Shown: positions 25,701 through 33,140, counted from the first letter of the stretch. The stretch is DNA of 52,377 nt from Firmicutes bacterium UBA5010 (GCA_002396645.1 DGYI01000027.1:1-52377); one strand, 5' to 3'. The notes: generated from the letters alone by a model not told the origin. Numbers and translations: made by a program.

Positions 25701-26968
25701 GACAGACGAAACGAAATGCTGAAATAAACAGAATTATACAAGGCTGCTTAGGGGTAAAAAGAACTTCCGGACAGCATCCGGGCGGGGTAATGGTCGTTCC
25801 GAAAAACAAGGATATATATGATTTTACTCCTGTTCAATATCCGGCAAACAATGTAAAATCAGATTCTATCACAACACATTTTGACTATCATTCAATATCC
25901 GGACGTATATTGAAACTGGATCTTCTCGGACATGATACTCCTTCTATTATTAGGATGCTTGAGGATTTTACAGGTATAAAGGATAAGGATGTTCCGCTTG
26001 ATGATCGCAAAACCATGTCTATTTTTACAAGTCCGGAGGCACTTGGTGTAACAAAGCAAGATATAAACTGTGATACAGGAACACTTGCTATACCTGAATT
26101 CGGTACTGCCTTTGTAAGAAAAATGGTTTTAGAAACTCAGCCTAAAACATTTTCTGATTTGCTTCGTATAAGCGGGCTTTCTCATGGAACTGATGTTTGG
26201 GTAGGAAATGCACAGGAATTGATATTGAGCAATACTTGTAAAATTAATGAGGTTATTGCTACACGTGATGACATCATGACCTATCTGATATTAAAAGGGG
26301 TAGATAAGAAAAAATCCTTTGATATCATGGAAAGAGTCAGAAAAGGCAAGGGTCTAAGACCGGAGGATGAAGAGGCTATGAAGGCACAGGATGTTCCTCA
26401 GTGGTATATAGACTCCTGCAATAAGATAAAATATATGTTTCCTAAGGCACATGCGGTTGCTTATGTTATGATGTCCGTTAAAATAGCTTACTTTAAAGTA
26501 CATTATCCTGAAGCATTTTATGCTTCGTACTTTACTATGAAGGCACAGGATTTCGATGCAGAAATTATAGCAAACGGTTTGGAAAGCATAGAAAGAGCTA
26601 TGAAGGAAATAGATGAAAAGGGCAATGATAAAACTACCAAGGAAAAAGATATGTATACAGTTTTAGAGGTTGCCCGCGAAATGTATAAACGAGGATATAA
26701 ATGCGAAAAGGTAGATTTATATAAGTCTGATGATAAAAGATTTAAAATAGTGGATGGCGGAATTCTTCCCCCTCTTGTAGGGCTTCAAGGTCTCGGAGAA
26801 AATGCTGCCATAAGCATAAAGGAAGAACGTGAAAAAGGCGAATTTATATCAATGGAAGATATAACAAAACGTGCCAAGGTAACAAAAACAGTCATAGAAG
26901 TATTGGAAAAACATGGTTGTTTGAAAAATATGGACAAGACAAATCAAATTACATTATTTAATTTATAA
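22709..26968 (+). CDS. polC: DNA polymerase III alpha subunit, PolC type (with 3'-5' exonuclease)
   Basis: PolC is the replicative polymerase of Firmicutes. The 1419-residue protein has, in order, an N-terminal region, an OB-fold (about 205-300) and a PHP domain (H-L-H-T-C-M-S-S-M-D-G near 325). Inserted in the PHP domain is the DnaQ-like exonuclease, with F-D-I-E-T-T-G-F near residue 407 and H-N-A-S-F-D. The polymerase core has G-S-R-G-S-V-G-S-S and P-D-I-D-L-N-F catalytic Asp motifs. A CxxC...CxxC zinc motif (C-D-N-C, C-P-N-C) and the usual C-terminal region follow. ATG 22709 has GGAG 8 nt upstream. The downstream neighbour is usually rimP; here 14.6 kb of other genes intervene. Confidence 0.97.
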   Translation: MFDFSKYKGISKAKLNKIEVLKNEKLIKFNMSSENIISFEEIDKSISEIKSHYSNMVNAEFCISYNIKEKDDNFIEILISNIEYLIKNISLMSCKCCQISINNTDITINVSTDLAYEQIKEQNIDKKIREYFLNLYNLDFDVKIRLEKEAIEAIEDKTSEIIENEIKKSMSENEIKKNVEQVNSNQVFTKEKQAPKFKQNIKDEKKFDILELSKISEINDNSGEVHIKGAVASFEKRELKSGNFLLTYAVTDYTDTINVKYFCPKNIRPEDLENFKAIEIIGDAIYDTFMRELVVMCKAIRESEFAISEKMDNAKEKRVELHLHTCMSSMDGINPFSDYAKLAKKWGHKAMAITDHGVVQGFPNAMEAGSPDFKVIYGMEGYLIDDGTSISYRCEDKNLDSELVVFDIETTGFNARKDDIIEIGAVKIKDRKIIDSFNTFVSTSMKLPDKIIELTGITDNMLVGAPSIKEALTGFKEFVGENSILIAHNASFDVKFIKEKYLVNFNEKYDMPVIDTLELSKALIKGVKNYKLNTLTKKFDIVLENHHRAVDDAKATAMLLLELYKLLEQQGIIQFNTLNEKLTRNIDMTKKPTFHVNILVKNLTGLKELYKLVSKAHIELFYKKPRILKSDLDKVREGLIIGTACEAGELYRAVIGGESDEKIEKIAEFYDFLEIQPLANNEFLYRNGTVKSMDELKDINRKIIELGKKLNKVVVATGDVHFLREEDELYRKILMSGQGFGDAEEQAPLYLKTTEEMLNDFSYLGKDLAYEVVVKNTNIVADMIENILPIPDGTFPPIIEGADEEFRTICYEKAHRIYGNPLPEIVESRLERELNSIISNGYAVMYIIAQKLVKKSNDDGYIVGSRGSVGSSFAATMSGISEVNPLEPHYICDNCKYSEFFTKGEYGSGVDLPDKICPNCQSMLRKDGHEIPFEVFLGFYGDKEPDIDLNFAGEEQGVAMKYTEELFGEGKVFRAGTIGTIADKTAYGFVKNYYEEKGQTKRNAEINRIIQGCLGVKRTSGQHPGGVMVVPKNKDIYDFTPVQYPANNVKSDSITTHFDYHSISGRILKLDLLGHDTPSIIRMLEDFTGIKDKDVPLDDRKTMSIFTSPEALGVTKQDINCDTGTLAIPEFGTAFVRKMVLETQPKTFSDLLRISGLSHGTDVWVGNAQELILSNTCKINEVIATRDDIMTYLILKGVDKKKSFDIMERVRKGKGLRPEDEEAMKAQDVPQWYIDSCNKIKYMFPKAHAVAYVMMSVKIAYFKVHYPEAFYASYFTMKAQDFDAEIIANGLESIERAMKEIDEKGNDKTTKEKDMYTVLEVAREMYKRGYKCEKVDLYKSDDKRFKIVDGGILPPLVGLQGLGENAAISIKEEREKGEFISMEDITKRAKVTKTVIEVLEKHGCLKNMDKTNQITLFNL

Positions 26969-26984
26969 AAATTTAATTTATATA

Positions 26985-27015
26985 TTGACAGAGACACTGT
27001 GTCGTCCTTTACAAT
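26985..27015 (+). promoter_or_regulatory. MerR-type promoter with 19-bp spacer and dyad operator
   Basis: -35 TTGACA (26985-26990) and -10 TACAAT (27010-27015) are separated by 19 nt instead of 17. The spacer contains a perfect inverted repeat GACACTGTGTC (26993-27003). This is the hallmark of promoters twisted open by MerR-family activators, and it lies directly upstream of a MerR gene, implying autoregulation. Confidence 0.8.
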
Positions 27016-27038
27016 TAAGTCAGAGAGGAGATGAGTCA

Positions 27039-28025
27039 ATGGAAATTATGACAATCGGTGAGCTGTCAAAAAATTATGAAGTATCAACAAGAATGATTAG
27101 ATATTACGAAAAGATGGGACTGATTACAAGTCAGCGCAAAAAAGATTATGCATATCGTGTTTATGACGAACTTGCTGTAAGACGTCTGCAGCAAATAATC
27201 GTACTTAGAAAGCTTCGTATTCCTTTAAAGCATATTGCTGTTATTCTCAATGACCACGAGCAGGTACAGGCTTTGGAGCTTATGCGCGAGAATATTTTTG
27301 AGCTTGATGAAGAAATAAACGCTCTAAGCATAATTCGGGACATACTTAATGTTTTTATATTGCGTATTGATGAAAGTATACGTAAAAAAGTCCAACTTGA
27401 TATACTTCAGGATAATGAGCTCGTTGATGTTGTTAATGCTCTAAGCCTTTCAAAGAATAGTTTAAAGGAGGATCGTTCAATGGACGATTTAAACAAAGCA
27501 AGTGACAATATTCAGAGTAAACTTAATGTAAGAATAATATTACTTCCACAATTCACGGTAGCTTCATATCACTATATAGGAGAAAATCCGGAAGAAAAAG
27601 TCGGAAATATGATGTCTAAATTTATTCTTGAAAATAAACTTTATGAAATCAAACCTGATGCTAGAATGTTCGGATTCAATCATCCAAGCCCTTCTAAAGA
27701 CAAAGAATTTTACGGATATGAAGATTGGGTAACGATACCTGATGATATGGAGGTTTCAGCACCGTTTATAAAAAAACATTTTGAAGGCGGACTATATGCA
27801 GCTCATGCAATTAATTTCCCGGACTTTCATGAATGGGCATATCTATTAAAATGGGTTGAAGAGAGCGACCTGTACACGGCAAATTACAGTGAGCTAGGGG
27901 ATGAGATTATGGGAGGACTTTTAGAGGAACATCTTAACTGGATATACTCCTGTCATGTGGGCTGGCCGAAAAACGGTATTGATGGAAAGATAGATTTATT
28001 GTTTCCGATAAAAAAGAAATCTTAA
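27039..28025 (+). CDS. MerR-family regulator with C-terminal GyrI-like effector-binding domain (BmrR/BltR type)
   Basis: The 328-residue protein has an N-terminal MerR winged helix (I-G-E-L-S-K-N-Y-E-V-S-T-R-M-I-R-Y-Y-E-K-M-G-L), a long dimerisation helix at about 75-125, and a C-terminal domain (about 165-328). That domain has the GyrI/BmrR-like effector fold pattern, with the F-E-G-G-L-Y-A-A-H segment near its middle. Such proteins sense bulky or lipophilic compounds and activate transporters or themselves. ATG 27039 is chosen because GAGAGGAG ends 8 nt upstream and starts before it would lie inside the promoter. No obvious drug pump lies adjacent, so the target may be only its own gene. 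A terminator follows. Confidence 0.88.
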   Translation: MEIMTIGELSKNYEVSTRMIRYYEKMGLITSQRKKDYAYRVYDELAVRRLQQIIVLRKLRIPLKHIAVILNDHEQVQALELMRENIFELDEEINALSIIRDILNVFILRIDESIRKKVQLDILQDNELVDVVNALSLSKNSLKEDRSMDDLNKASDNIQSKLNVRIILLPQFTVASYHYIGENPEEKVGNMMSKFILENKLYEIKPDARMFGFNHPSPSKDKEFYGYEDWVTIPDDMEVSAPFIKKHFEGGLYAAHAINFPDFHEWAYLLKWVEESDLYTANYSELGDEIMGGLLEEHLNWIYSCHVGWPKNGIDGKIDLLFPIKKKS

Positions 28026-28042
28026 TATTATATTCAATTTTG

Positions 28043-28080
28043 AAATGCACCTATATCTAAGGATATAGATGCATTTTTCT
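28043..28080 (+). terminator. Terminator after the MerR gene
   Basis: AAATGCA-C-CTATATC pairs with GATATAG-A-TGCATTT across a 4-nt loop, followed by TTTCTTTTT. Confidence 0.85.
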
Positions 28081-28181
28081 TTTTAGATTAAAAAAGAATT
28101 AATTAAGCATATTGTTTACTGATATGAAAAAATATGGTAGTATATATTGGTGAGAAAAAAATATTCATATTTGGAGGCATT

Positions 28182-28814
28182 ATGGATAAAGATAAATATT
28201 ATGATATGTTTGAGTATGTTGAAAATTTATTGTCAAAATATGATTTACAAAGCGGATCGGCAAAAAATAAAATAAATTACAATCGTATGGAGCATACAAA
28301 ACGTGTATATAAATGGATGCTTAAATTATATCACGAATATGACGATAAAGATTTGATTGATATTGACTCTCTAAAGATAGCAACTATATTTCACGATTCA
28401 GGATATGGACATATCGAACGATGTGACCATGCTCTTATGGGGGCAAAAATATGCAGAAAATATTTATCGGAACATAATTATCCGATAGAGAAAATTGACT
28501 TTATATGTGACTTAATCCAAAATCATTCTAATAAAGAAAGTTTAATGGATGATATTCCTGCAGAACTGATTTTACTTATGGAATCCGATTTATTAGATGA
28601 TACGGGAGCTCATGGAATTGTAATGGATGTTTGGGTATCGGCTCTAAGTGATAACCCGACATTTGAATCTATCCTAGAGCATATTGAAAAATTTACATAT
28701 AATATTATGCAAGATAATCCTATGAGAACTCCGGCAGGAAAAAGAATATGGAATGAAAAGTTAAAAATAACAAATGAATTTTATTATGCTTATAAAAATG
28801 ATTTGTGTAATTAA
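28182..28814 (+). CDS. HD-domain hydrolase
   Basis: The 210-residue protein carries the metal-binding pattern of HD phosphohydrolases: H38 in R-M-E-H-T-K-R-V, H71-D72 in I-F-H-D-S-G-Y-G, and H83. I-Q-N-H-S-N-K (about 111-117) and a late Asp in E-S-D-L-L-D-D complete it. The layout resembles small YpgQ/RelA-unrelated HD proteins that act on nucleotides; the substrate cannot be named from sequence. The start at 28182 has TTGGAGG upstream. It is monocistronic, between the MerR terminator and a hairpin-rich gap. Base composition matches the host chromosome. Confidence 0.82.
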   Translation: MDKDKYYDMFEYVENLLSKYDLQSGSAKNKINYNRMEHTKRVYKWMLKLYHEYDDKDLIDIDSLKIATIFHDSGYGHIERCDHALMGAKICRKYLSEHNYPIEKIDFICDLIQNHSNKESLMDDIPAELILLMESDLLDDTGAHGIVMDVWVSALSDNPTFESILEHIEKFTYNIMQDNPMRTPAGKRIWNEKLKITNEFYYAYKNDLCN

Positions 28815-29088
28815 TTTAAGAGAACTGCAAAAAAGCCCCATTTCAAGCGTAATGAGGCAATACAAAATAAATTTGAAGCTATCACATTACAGAGAAGCGC
28901 CGAACGGTACAGGCAGACCGCTCGGCGTTTCTCTTTGGGGGACTTCGGGCCAACTTGGTCCGAAGTTATGGGTTTTGAGGAACCTCAACAAGCAGAGTTT
29001 TTCAGATTTTACGGCCACGGAAAATTTGAAAAACGAGCAAGTGGCAAGACCGAAACTCTGATAAAAAGCGAAACCTACTATCGACCCC
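28815..29088. other. Hairpin-rich non-coding gap, probable scar of acquired DNA
   Basis: No credible gene was seen. Three inverted structures lie in a row: the long hairpin at 28891-28934, a 12-bp near-perfect inverted repeat at 28942-28966 (ACTTCGGGCCAA / TTGGTCCGAAGT), and GTTTTGAGG / CCTCAAC at 28972-28989. The stretch is much richer in G and C than its surroundings and precedes a duplicated promoter and a gene stub, so it is likely part of acquired DNA. Confidence 0.5.
28891..28934 (+). terminator. Long terminator-like hairpin
   Basis: AGAGAAGCGCCGA pairs with TCGGCGTTTCTCT (one G-T pair), and CGGT pairs with ACCG inside. Only a short T-run follows. It may terminate the HD gene or be a relic of foreign DNA. 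Confidence 0.6.
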
Positions 29089-29117
29089 TTGACATTCCTT
29101 TTTCTGGATGGTATACT
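29089..29117 (+). promoter_or_regulatory. Promoter A, near-duplicate of the promoter at 31151
   Basis: -35 TTGACA (29089-29094), a 17-nt spacer and -10 TATACT (29112-29117). Downstream lies TTATACAAATCATACTA, identical to the copy at promoter B (31151-31179). GTATACTAGTTATAC across the -10 is an inverted repeat, a probable operator. Confidence 0.75.
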
Positions 29118-29162
29118 AGTTATACAAATCATACTATACCAACTTTTAAGGTGAGCAAATTT

Positions 29163-29258
29163 ATGGAAACATTTAATACAAAAACCTTGAAAGATGAATC
29201 AGGTCGCCTGACTTATATTGAACTTCCCTTTAATGCAAAGGAAGTTTTTGATAAATAA
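29163..29258 (+). pseudogene. DUF1905-family protein stub (N-terminal 31 codons only)
   Basis: The frame from ATG 29163 encodes 31 residues that match the start of DUF1905-type proteins: F-N-T-K-T-L, then T-Y-I-E-L-P-F-N-A-K-E-V-F-D-K. The family normally continues for at least 60 more residues with a beta-barrel core, but here a stop follows immediately. It sits just behind promoter A. I read it as a broken gene, perhaps still translated as a short leader for the next gene. Family assignment is from pattern memory and moderate. Confidence 0.5.
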
Positions 29259-29298
29259 AAAGGTACTATCTATGTTGTGGGAGTGGAGGAAATATAAT

Positions 29299-30000
29299 AT
29301 GGCAAGAAAACAGCTTTCTTTAGGACAGAAAAATTTAGATATTGATATATGGATTATTACATTAATAACATTTGGTGTATTTTTATTATATGCAGTAATG
29401 GGAAATCAACTTATGGCATATGTAAAAGAACCTGAAAATTCATTGCTTTCCCGTTTGCTAATTAACTCGGGTGCTCAGTTTGGTATAGCGGGATTAGGGG
29501 TTGCCGTTGTTTGTATTTTACGAAAAGAAAAGTTCTCCCTATTTGGCTTGATAAAACAAAATACGCTTAAATCTATCATTGGGTCAGTTGCCTGTTTCAT
29601 TCCGTATTTAAGTTATATTTTCGTTTCAGGACAATATGAGGGGTATCAGCCTTTTGATATCCTAATTGCCGATGCGGTGCTTAAGAGCGGATTTCCAACT
29701 AACATTCTAGGAATGTCACTAATTGTTGTTGTTTGGGGGTTTTTTGAAGGATTTAATTATGTTGTAATAAGCGATAAACTAAACAGCAGATACCCTTCAA
29801 AAAATCAATGGTTAGACATTGGCGCAATTACTTGTGCTGTGATAGGCATTTTGTTTCATCCACTCAATATTTCATTTTGGGGCGTCCTTGAAATTGTTAC
29901 TACTTTCATAGCGCTCTATGGGATGTTGATAGTAAAAAAGAAAACAAAAAATGCTTGGGGTTGTGTTTTTGTCTTTTGTTTCATTTGGAATACACTCTAA
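29299..30000 (+). CDS. Multi-pass membrane protein, function unknown
   Basis: The protein of about 233 residues has roughly six membrane segments (near 18-38, 57-77, 90-110, 140-165, 180-195, 205-230). A W-G-F-F-E-G-F-N-Y-V-V motif lies in the fourth, and this Glu-containing helix recalls CAAX-protease-like (CPBP) membrane proteins. The other CPBP motifs are not evident, so I leave it unassigned. ATG 29299 is chosen with GTGGAGGA 8 nt upstream. It follows the DUF1905 stub and precedes SRPBCC and GyrI-like genes on the same strand, likely in one acquired operon behind promoter A. Confidence 0.7.
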   Translation: MARKQLSLGQKNLDIDIWIITLITFGVFLLYAVMGNQLMAYVKEPENSLLSRLLINSGAQFGIAGLGVAVVCILRKEKFSLFGLIKQNTLKSIIGSVACFIPYLSYIFVSGQYEGYQPFDILIADAVLKSGFPTNILGMSLIVVVWGFFEGFNYVVISDKLNSRYPSKNQWLDIGAITCAVIGILFHPLNISFWGVLEIVTTFIALYGMLIVKKKTKNAWGCVFVFCFIWNTL

Positions 30001-30093
30001 ATTCCTGTTTATCAGGTACATTATGAGCATTCGCTCCTGTAGGGGAATAAAAAACTATAGGAAATTTATATAACATTGCAAAGGAGAAGTAAT

Positions 30094-30489
30094 ATGGTTA
30101 CATCTAACATTAAGGCCACATTTATGTGTGATATTAAAAAAGTGTGGGACATTGTAACTTCACTTGAAAATTATTCATGGCGAAGCGACTTGGCAAAGAT
30201 AGAGGTTTTAAGTGAAGAAAAGTTTGTTGAATATACGAAAGACGGATATAAAACTAAATTTACAATAACCGTTACAGAGCTTTATAAGCGTTGGGCGTTC
30301 GACATAGAGAACGATAATGTAAGCGGTCATTGGGTTGGTCTATTTTTCGGGGATGAAAACCAATGTACAGTAGACTTTACGGAGGATGTTACTGCAAAAA
30401 GGCTAATCATGCGTCCTTTTATAAAAGGATATCTCAAGAAACAACAACAAACATATATTACTGATTTGAAAAAGGCTTTGGAGGTGTAA
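30094..30489 (+). CDS. SRPBCC (START-like) family protein
   Basis: This 131-residue protein shows the SRPBCC/polyketide-cyclase pattern: an N-terminal strand followed by the D-I-K-K-V-W-D-I-V-T-S-L-E-N-Y-S-W-R helix, several beta strands, and a long C-terminal helix (I-K-G-Y-L-K-K-Q-Q-Q-T-Y-I-T-D-L-K-K-A-L). The fold binds hydrophobic ligands; the ligand is unknown. ATG 30094 follows AAGGAGA. It ends 3 nt before the next gene, so the two are co-translated. Confidence 0.78.
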   Translation: MVTSNIKATFMCDIKKVWDIVTSLENYSWRSDLAKIEVLSEEKFVEYTKDGYKTKFTITVTELYKRWAFDIENDNVSGHWVGLFFGDENQCTVDFTEDVTAKRLIMRPFIKGYLKKQQQTYITDLKKALEV

Positions 30490-30492
30490 AAT

Positions 30493-31047
30493 ATGAAAAA
30501 GATCAAAAATCATAACTTGGGATTCAATGTTTATCATTTTTCAAAAAAGGCATTTAGTGTGATGGGATTTTCAAAATTTGTAAAGAATGAGAAAGAGGTT
30601 CCGTTTTTTTGGCAGGAATTAGCAGACGATGGACGACTTGATTGCCTTCGTTCATCCTCCATGCTGCCTCCTGTTTTGTTAGGTTGCGGCTCTTGGGACG
30701 AGGAGTGCCCGGAGGGTACATTTCGGTATACTGCTTGCATAGAAGAAACCGAATTGGTTGATTCAACTGTTTTTGACGGATACGAAACATTTTCTATTAA
30801 AGCCGCTGCGTCAGAATGGATTTGTTTTGAATTGGAACAAGATGAATTGCTTCGCAGTTGGGGTGATGGTCATGGTGAGGAAAAACCTTATATTTGGATT
30901 GACACTCTGGGATATTCGTTTAACAATGAAGTTGGTTTTCATTTCGATGTAATCTTTATCGCAAAAAAAGAAATATACATTCCCAAAGATTCTGCAAATA
31001 AAAACCGAATTGTTCAGTTTTGGATGCCAGTCGTCCCCAAGGTTTAG
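30493..31047 (+). CDS. GyrI-like/AraC-effector-binding domain protein
   Basis: The 184-residue protein matches stand-alone effector-binding domains (GyrI-like/SOUL superfamily). It has an N-terminal strand region, the E-C-P-E-G-T-F-R-Y-T-A-C-I segment, the I-K-A-A-A-S-E-W-I-C-F-E motif, and a C-terminal I-W-I-D-T-L-G-Y strand pair. There is no DNA-binding domain, so it probably binds small molecules directly. It lies 3 nt after the SRPBCC gene. GC-richer codons support acquisition. Confidence 0.72.
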   Translation: MKKIKNHNLGFNVYHFSKKAFSVMGFSKFVKNEKEVPFFWQELADDGRLDCLRSSSMLPPVLLGCGSWDEECPEGTFRYTACIEETELVDSTVFDGYETFSIKAAASEWICFELEQDELLRSWGDGHGEEKPYIWIDTLGYSFNNEVGFHFDVIFIAKKEIYIPKDSANKNRIVQFWMPVVPKV

Positions 31048-31102
31048 CGGTAGCGAATAAGCATACTATTCATCCGGCGTCTTTTTTATGGCGACCTACC
31101 AG

Positions 31103-31140
31103 AAAGACATAGCTTTTCGTCAAAGGAATGCTGTGTCTTT
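31103..31140 (+). terminator. Terminator-like hairpin ahead of promoter B
   Basis: AAAGACATAGC (31103-31113) pairs with GCTGTGTCTTT (31130-31140), with one T-G pair. Only a short T-run follows. It separates the GyrI-like gene from the AbrB-ABC operon. Confidence 0.6.
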
Positions 31141-31150
31141 TCGTCCTCCC

Positions 31151-31179
31151 CTTGACATTTCTTTTCTCATACGGTATAC
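31151..31179 (+). promoter_or_regulatory. Promoter B of the AbrB-ABC transporter operon
   Basis: -35 TTGACA (31151-31156), a 17-nt spacer and -10 TATACT (31174-31179). The same downstream block as promoter A (TTATACAAATCATACTA) follows. Likely bound by the AbrB-type protein it encodes, or by a shared regulator. Confidence 0.78.
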
Positions 31180-31221
31180 TTATTATACAAATCATACTAA
31201 ACTAACTTTGGAGGCAGGAAA

Positions 31222-31458
31222 ATGAAAAGTAAGAAAGGACCTAACGAAAAATACGCATGGACAGTCAAGATTGGCGAAAAGGGACAATTTGTGATTCCTA
31301 AAGAAGCACGCGAAATATTCAACATAAATCCGGGTGACACATTGATTTTATTGGGTGATGAAAAGAAAGGGTTAGCCATCCCGCCCAAAGGAGCACTTAC
31401 AGACCTAATGGCTAAAATATTTAACGGTAAAACACCAAAGGAGGATGAAGATGTATGA
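31222..31458 (+). CDS. AbrB/SpoVT-type (swapped-hairpin) transcriptional regulator
   Basis: The 78-residue protein has the AbrB fold signature at about 13-55: W-T-V-K-I-G-E-K-G-Q-F-V-I-P-K-E-A-R-E-I-F-N-I-N-P-G-D-T-L-I-L-L-G-D. It precedes and overlaps by 4 nt an ABC transporter ATPase gene, a common arrangement in which the regulator controls its own exporter. GGAGG lies upstream of the ATG. The conserved TATACAAATCATACTA block near the promoter is the natural candidate operator. Confidence 0.88.
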   Translation: MKSKKGPNEKYAWTVKIGEKGQFVIPKEAREIFNINPGDTLILLGDEKKGLAIPPKGALTDLMAKIFNGKTPKEDEDV

Positions 31459-32180
31459 AATCCATAGCCATCGCAAATCTGACAAAAAAATACGGCAATT
31501 TTACCGCAGTAAACAACTTAAACCTGGCGGTTGAAAGCGGTGAATTGTTTGCACTCTTGGGTATGAATGGAGCAGGAAAAACAACGACCATCAAAATGCT
31601 CTCCTGTCTGATTCGTCCTACAAGTGGTGACGCAGTCCTGCTTGGTGACAGCATAAGAGAACAAGCACAGGATATTAAGCAAAAAATCAATATCTCCCCA
31701 CAGGAAACGGCGGTTGCCGCTAATCTTTCGGTTTTTGAGAATCTGATGTTTATGGCTGGAATTTATGGACAAGACAAGAATGTCAGCCGCCAAAGTGCCA
31801 CCGAAATTGCTTCACGCTTCGGGCTTGACAGTGTGCTCTCCAAAAAGGCTAAAAGATTATCGGGAGGCATGCAACGCAGATTATCCATTGCAATGGCGCT
31901 GATTACAAATCCCCAAATATTATTTCTTGACGAACCCACTTTGGGGCTTGATGTGCTTGCCCGACGTGAGCTGTGGACCTCGATAAAAGCCCTGAAAGGT
32001 AAGGTAACAATTATTCTTACCAGCCACTACTTAGATGAAGTGGAGGAGCTGGCAGACCGTATTGGGGTGATGTCGAACGGAGAATTGACAGCAACGGGAA
32101 CAGTCGAGGATCTAATCCGTCAGACGGGAACGAGCAAATTGGAGGACGCTTTTGTCGCCCTTGCGGGAGGTGTGGCATGA
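31455..32180 (+). CDS. ABC transporter ATP-binding protein
   Basis: The 241-residue ATPase has Walker A G-M-N-G-A-G-K-T-T (about 36-44), signature L-S-G-G-M-Q-R-R (about 136), Walker B I-L-F-L-D-E-P-T-L-G-L-D, and the switch His in T-S-H-Y-L-D-E-V. It is of the ABC-2 exporter type used for drugs, lipids or antimicrobial peptides. It overlaps the AbrB gene by 4 nt and the permease gene by 4 nt, so the three form one tightly coupled operon. Codon use is more GC-rich than the chromosome around it. Confidence 0.93.
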   Translation: MKSIAIANLTKKYGNFTAVNNLNLAVESGELFALLGMNGAGKTTTIKMLSCLIRPTSGDAVLLGDSIREQAQDIKQKINISPQETAVAANLSVFENLMFMAGIYGQDKNVSRQSATEIASRFGLDSVLSKKAKRLSGGMQRRLSIAMALITNPQILFLDEPTLGLDVLARRELWTSIKALKGKVTIILTSHYLDEVEELADRIGVMSNGELTATGTVEDLIRQTGTSKLEDAFVALAGGVA

Positions 32181-32929
32181 AAATTTCATTGTTTGCGGAG
32201 CGAAATATAAAAGAAGTTTTGCGCGATCCGCTTAACCTTTTTTTTGGACTGGGTTTCCCATTGGTTTTGTTGGTGGTGTTATCTGCAGTAAACAAAAGCA
32301 TACCTCCCGAAGCGGGCAACACGATGTTTGTCATTGAAAATGTTGCACCCGGATTAACAATGTTCGGGACGGCATTCATGGCGTTATTTGCAGGAATGCT
32401 ACTGTCAAAGGATAGAACTTCCTCATTCCTTATGCGACTTTTCGCCTCTCCGATGAAGTCCGTCGATTTCATTTTAGGCTATACCCTGCCAATGCTTGTT
32501 GTTGCGGCGGCACAGGCGGCAATAACACTGCTTGCATCCACTCTCTTTGGTCTTGGATTTTCGTGGAATATGCTGCCTGCGATTTTTACAACCATGCTAA
32601 GTTCGCTCCTATTCGTGGGCCTTGGTCTGCTATTCGGCAGTTTCTTGAGCGAAAACGCAGCCGCTGGAATCTGTGGTGCGCTTCTCACCAATCTCGCAGG
32701 ATGGCTTTCAGGAATATTCATTCCGCTAACCCTGATTGGCGGTGTGTTCCAGAAATCAGCAGAGCTTCTGCCGTTCTATCACAGTGTTCAGGCAACGAAA
32801 GCAACACTCAGCGGCAATTTCGGTAAGATATTACCGCACTTAGCTGTAGTGCTGGGATATACGGTTGTCATTTATGTACTCGCAGTTATTATCTTTCGCA
32901 GAAAGATGAGTGGGGATAATGCAGGGTAA
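32177..32929 (+). CDS. ABC-2 type transporter permease
   Basis: The 250-residue protein has six predicted membrane helices, with the first after an amphipathic N-terminus (E-R-N-I-K-E-V-L-R-D-P-L-N-L-F-F) typical of ABC-2 permeases. It pairs with the ATPase whose gene overlaps it by 4 nt. The substrate is unknown. It ends the operon; gene fragments follow. Confidence 0.9.
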   Translation: MKISLFAERNIKEVLRDPLNLFFGLGFPLVLLVVLSAVNKSIPPEAGNTMFVIENVAPGLTMFGTAFMALFAGMLLSKDRTSSFLMRLFASPMKSVDFILGYTLPMLVVAAAQAAITLLASTLFGLGFSWNMLPAIFTTMLSSLLFVGLGLLFGSFLSENAAAGICGALLTNLAGWLSGIFIPLTLIGGVFQKSAELLPFYHSVQATKATLSGNFGKILPHLAVVLGYTVVIYVLAVIIFRRKMSGDNAG

Positions 32930-32945
32930 TCCATTGCAAGAAGCA

Positions 32946-33047
32946 ATGTGGCTTTTATGTCCGATCTGCCAAAACAAAACTCGAACGCGCATACGGTCGG
33001 ACACTACGTTGCATACCATAATGATAAGAATAATATTATTAAATTAA
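32946..33047 (+). pseudogene. Fragment of a cysteine-rich KTR-domain protein
   Basis: The frame starts W-L-L-C-P-I-C-Q-N-K-T-R and I-R-x-D-T, which matches the start of the small cysteine-rich KTR proteins often found on Gram-positive mobile elements. After codon 21 the match is lost and the second Cys pair is missing. From about 32996 another frame reads V-G-H-Y-V-A-Y-H-N-D-K, ending ...G-T-F-A-K-A-K-I and a stop at 33079, which looks like the C-terminal tail of a different gene. A deletion or insertion joint near 32990-33000 is the simplest explanation. The rest of the gap to 33275 has no gene. Confidence 0.55.
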
Positions 33048-33140
33048 GTGATGGCACCTTTGCTAAAGCAAAAATATAAACTTTGATATGTTATACTCAA
33101 TATATAAGGATTATCAAACAAAGATTAACGTTAAATAGAG

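Noticed and set aside
28774..29258. Overlapping plus-strand frames across 28.8-29.2 kb as genes
   Set aside because: They run through several hairpins and promoter A and show no protein-like pattern until the DUF1905-like codons at 29163.
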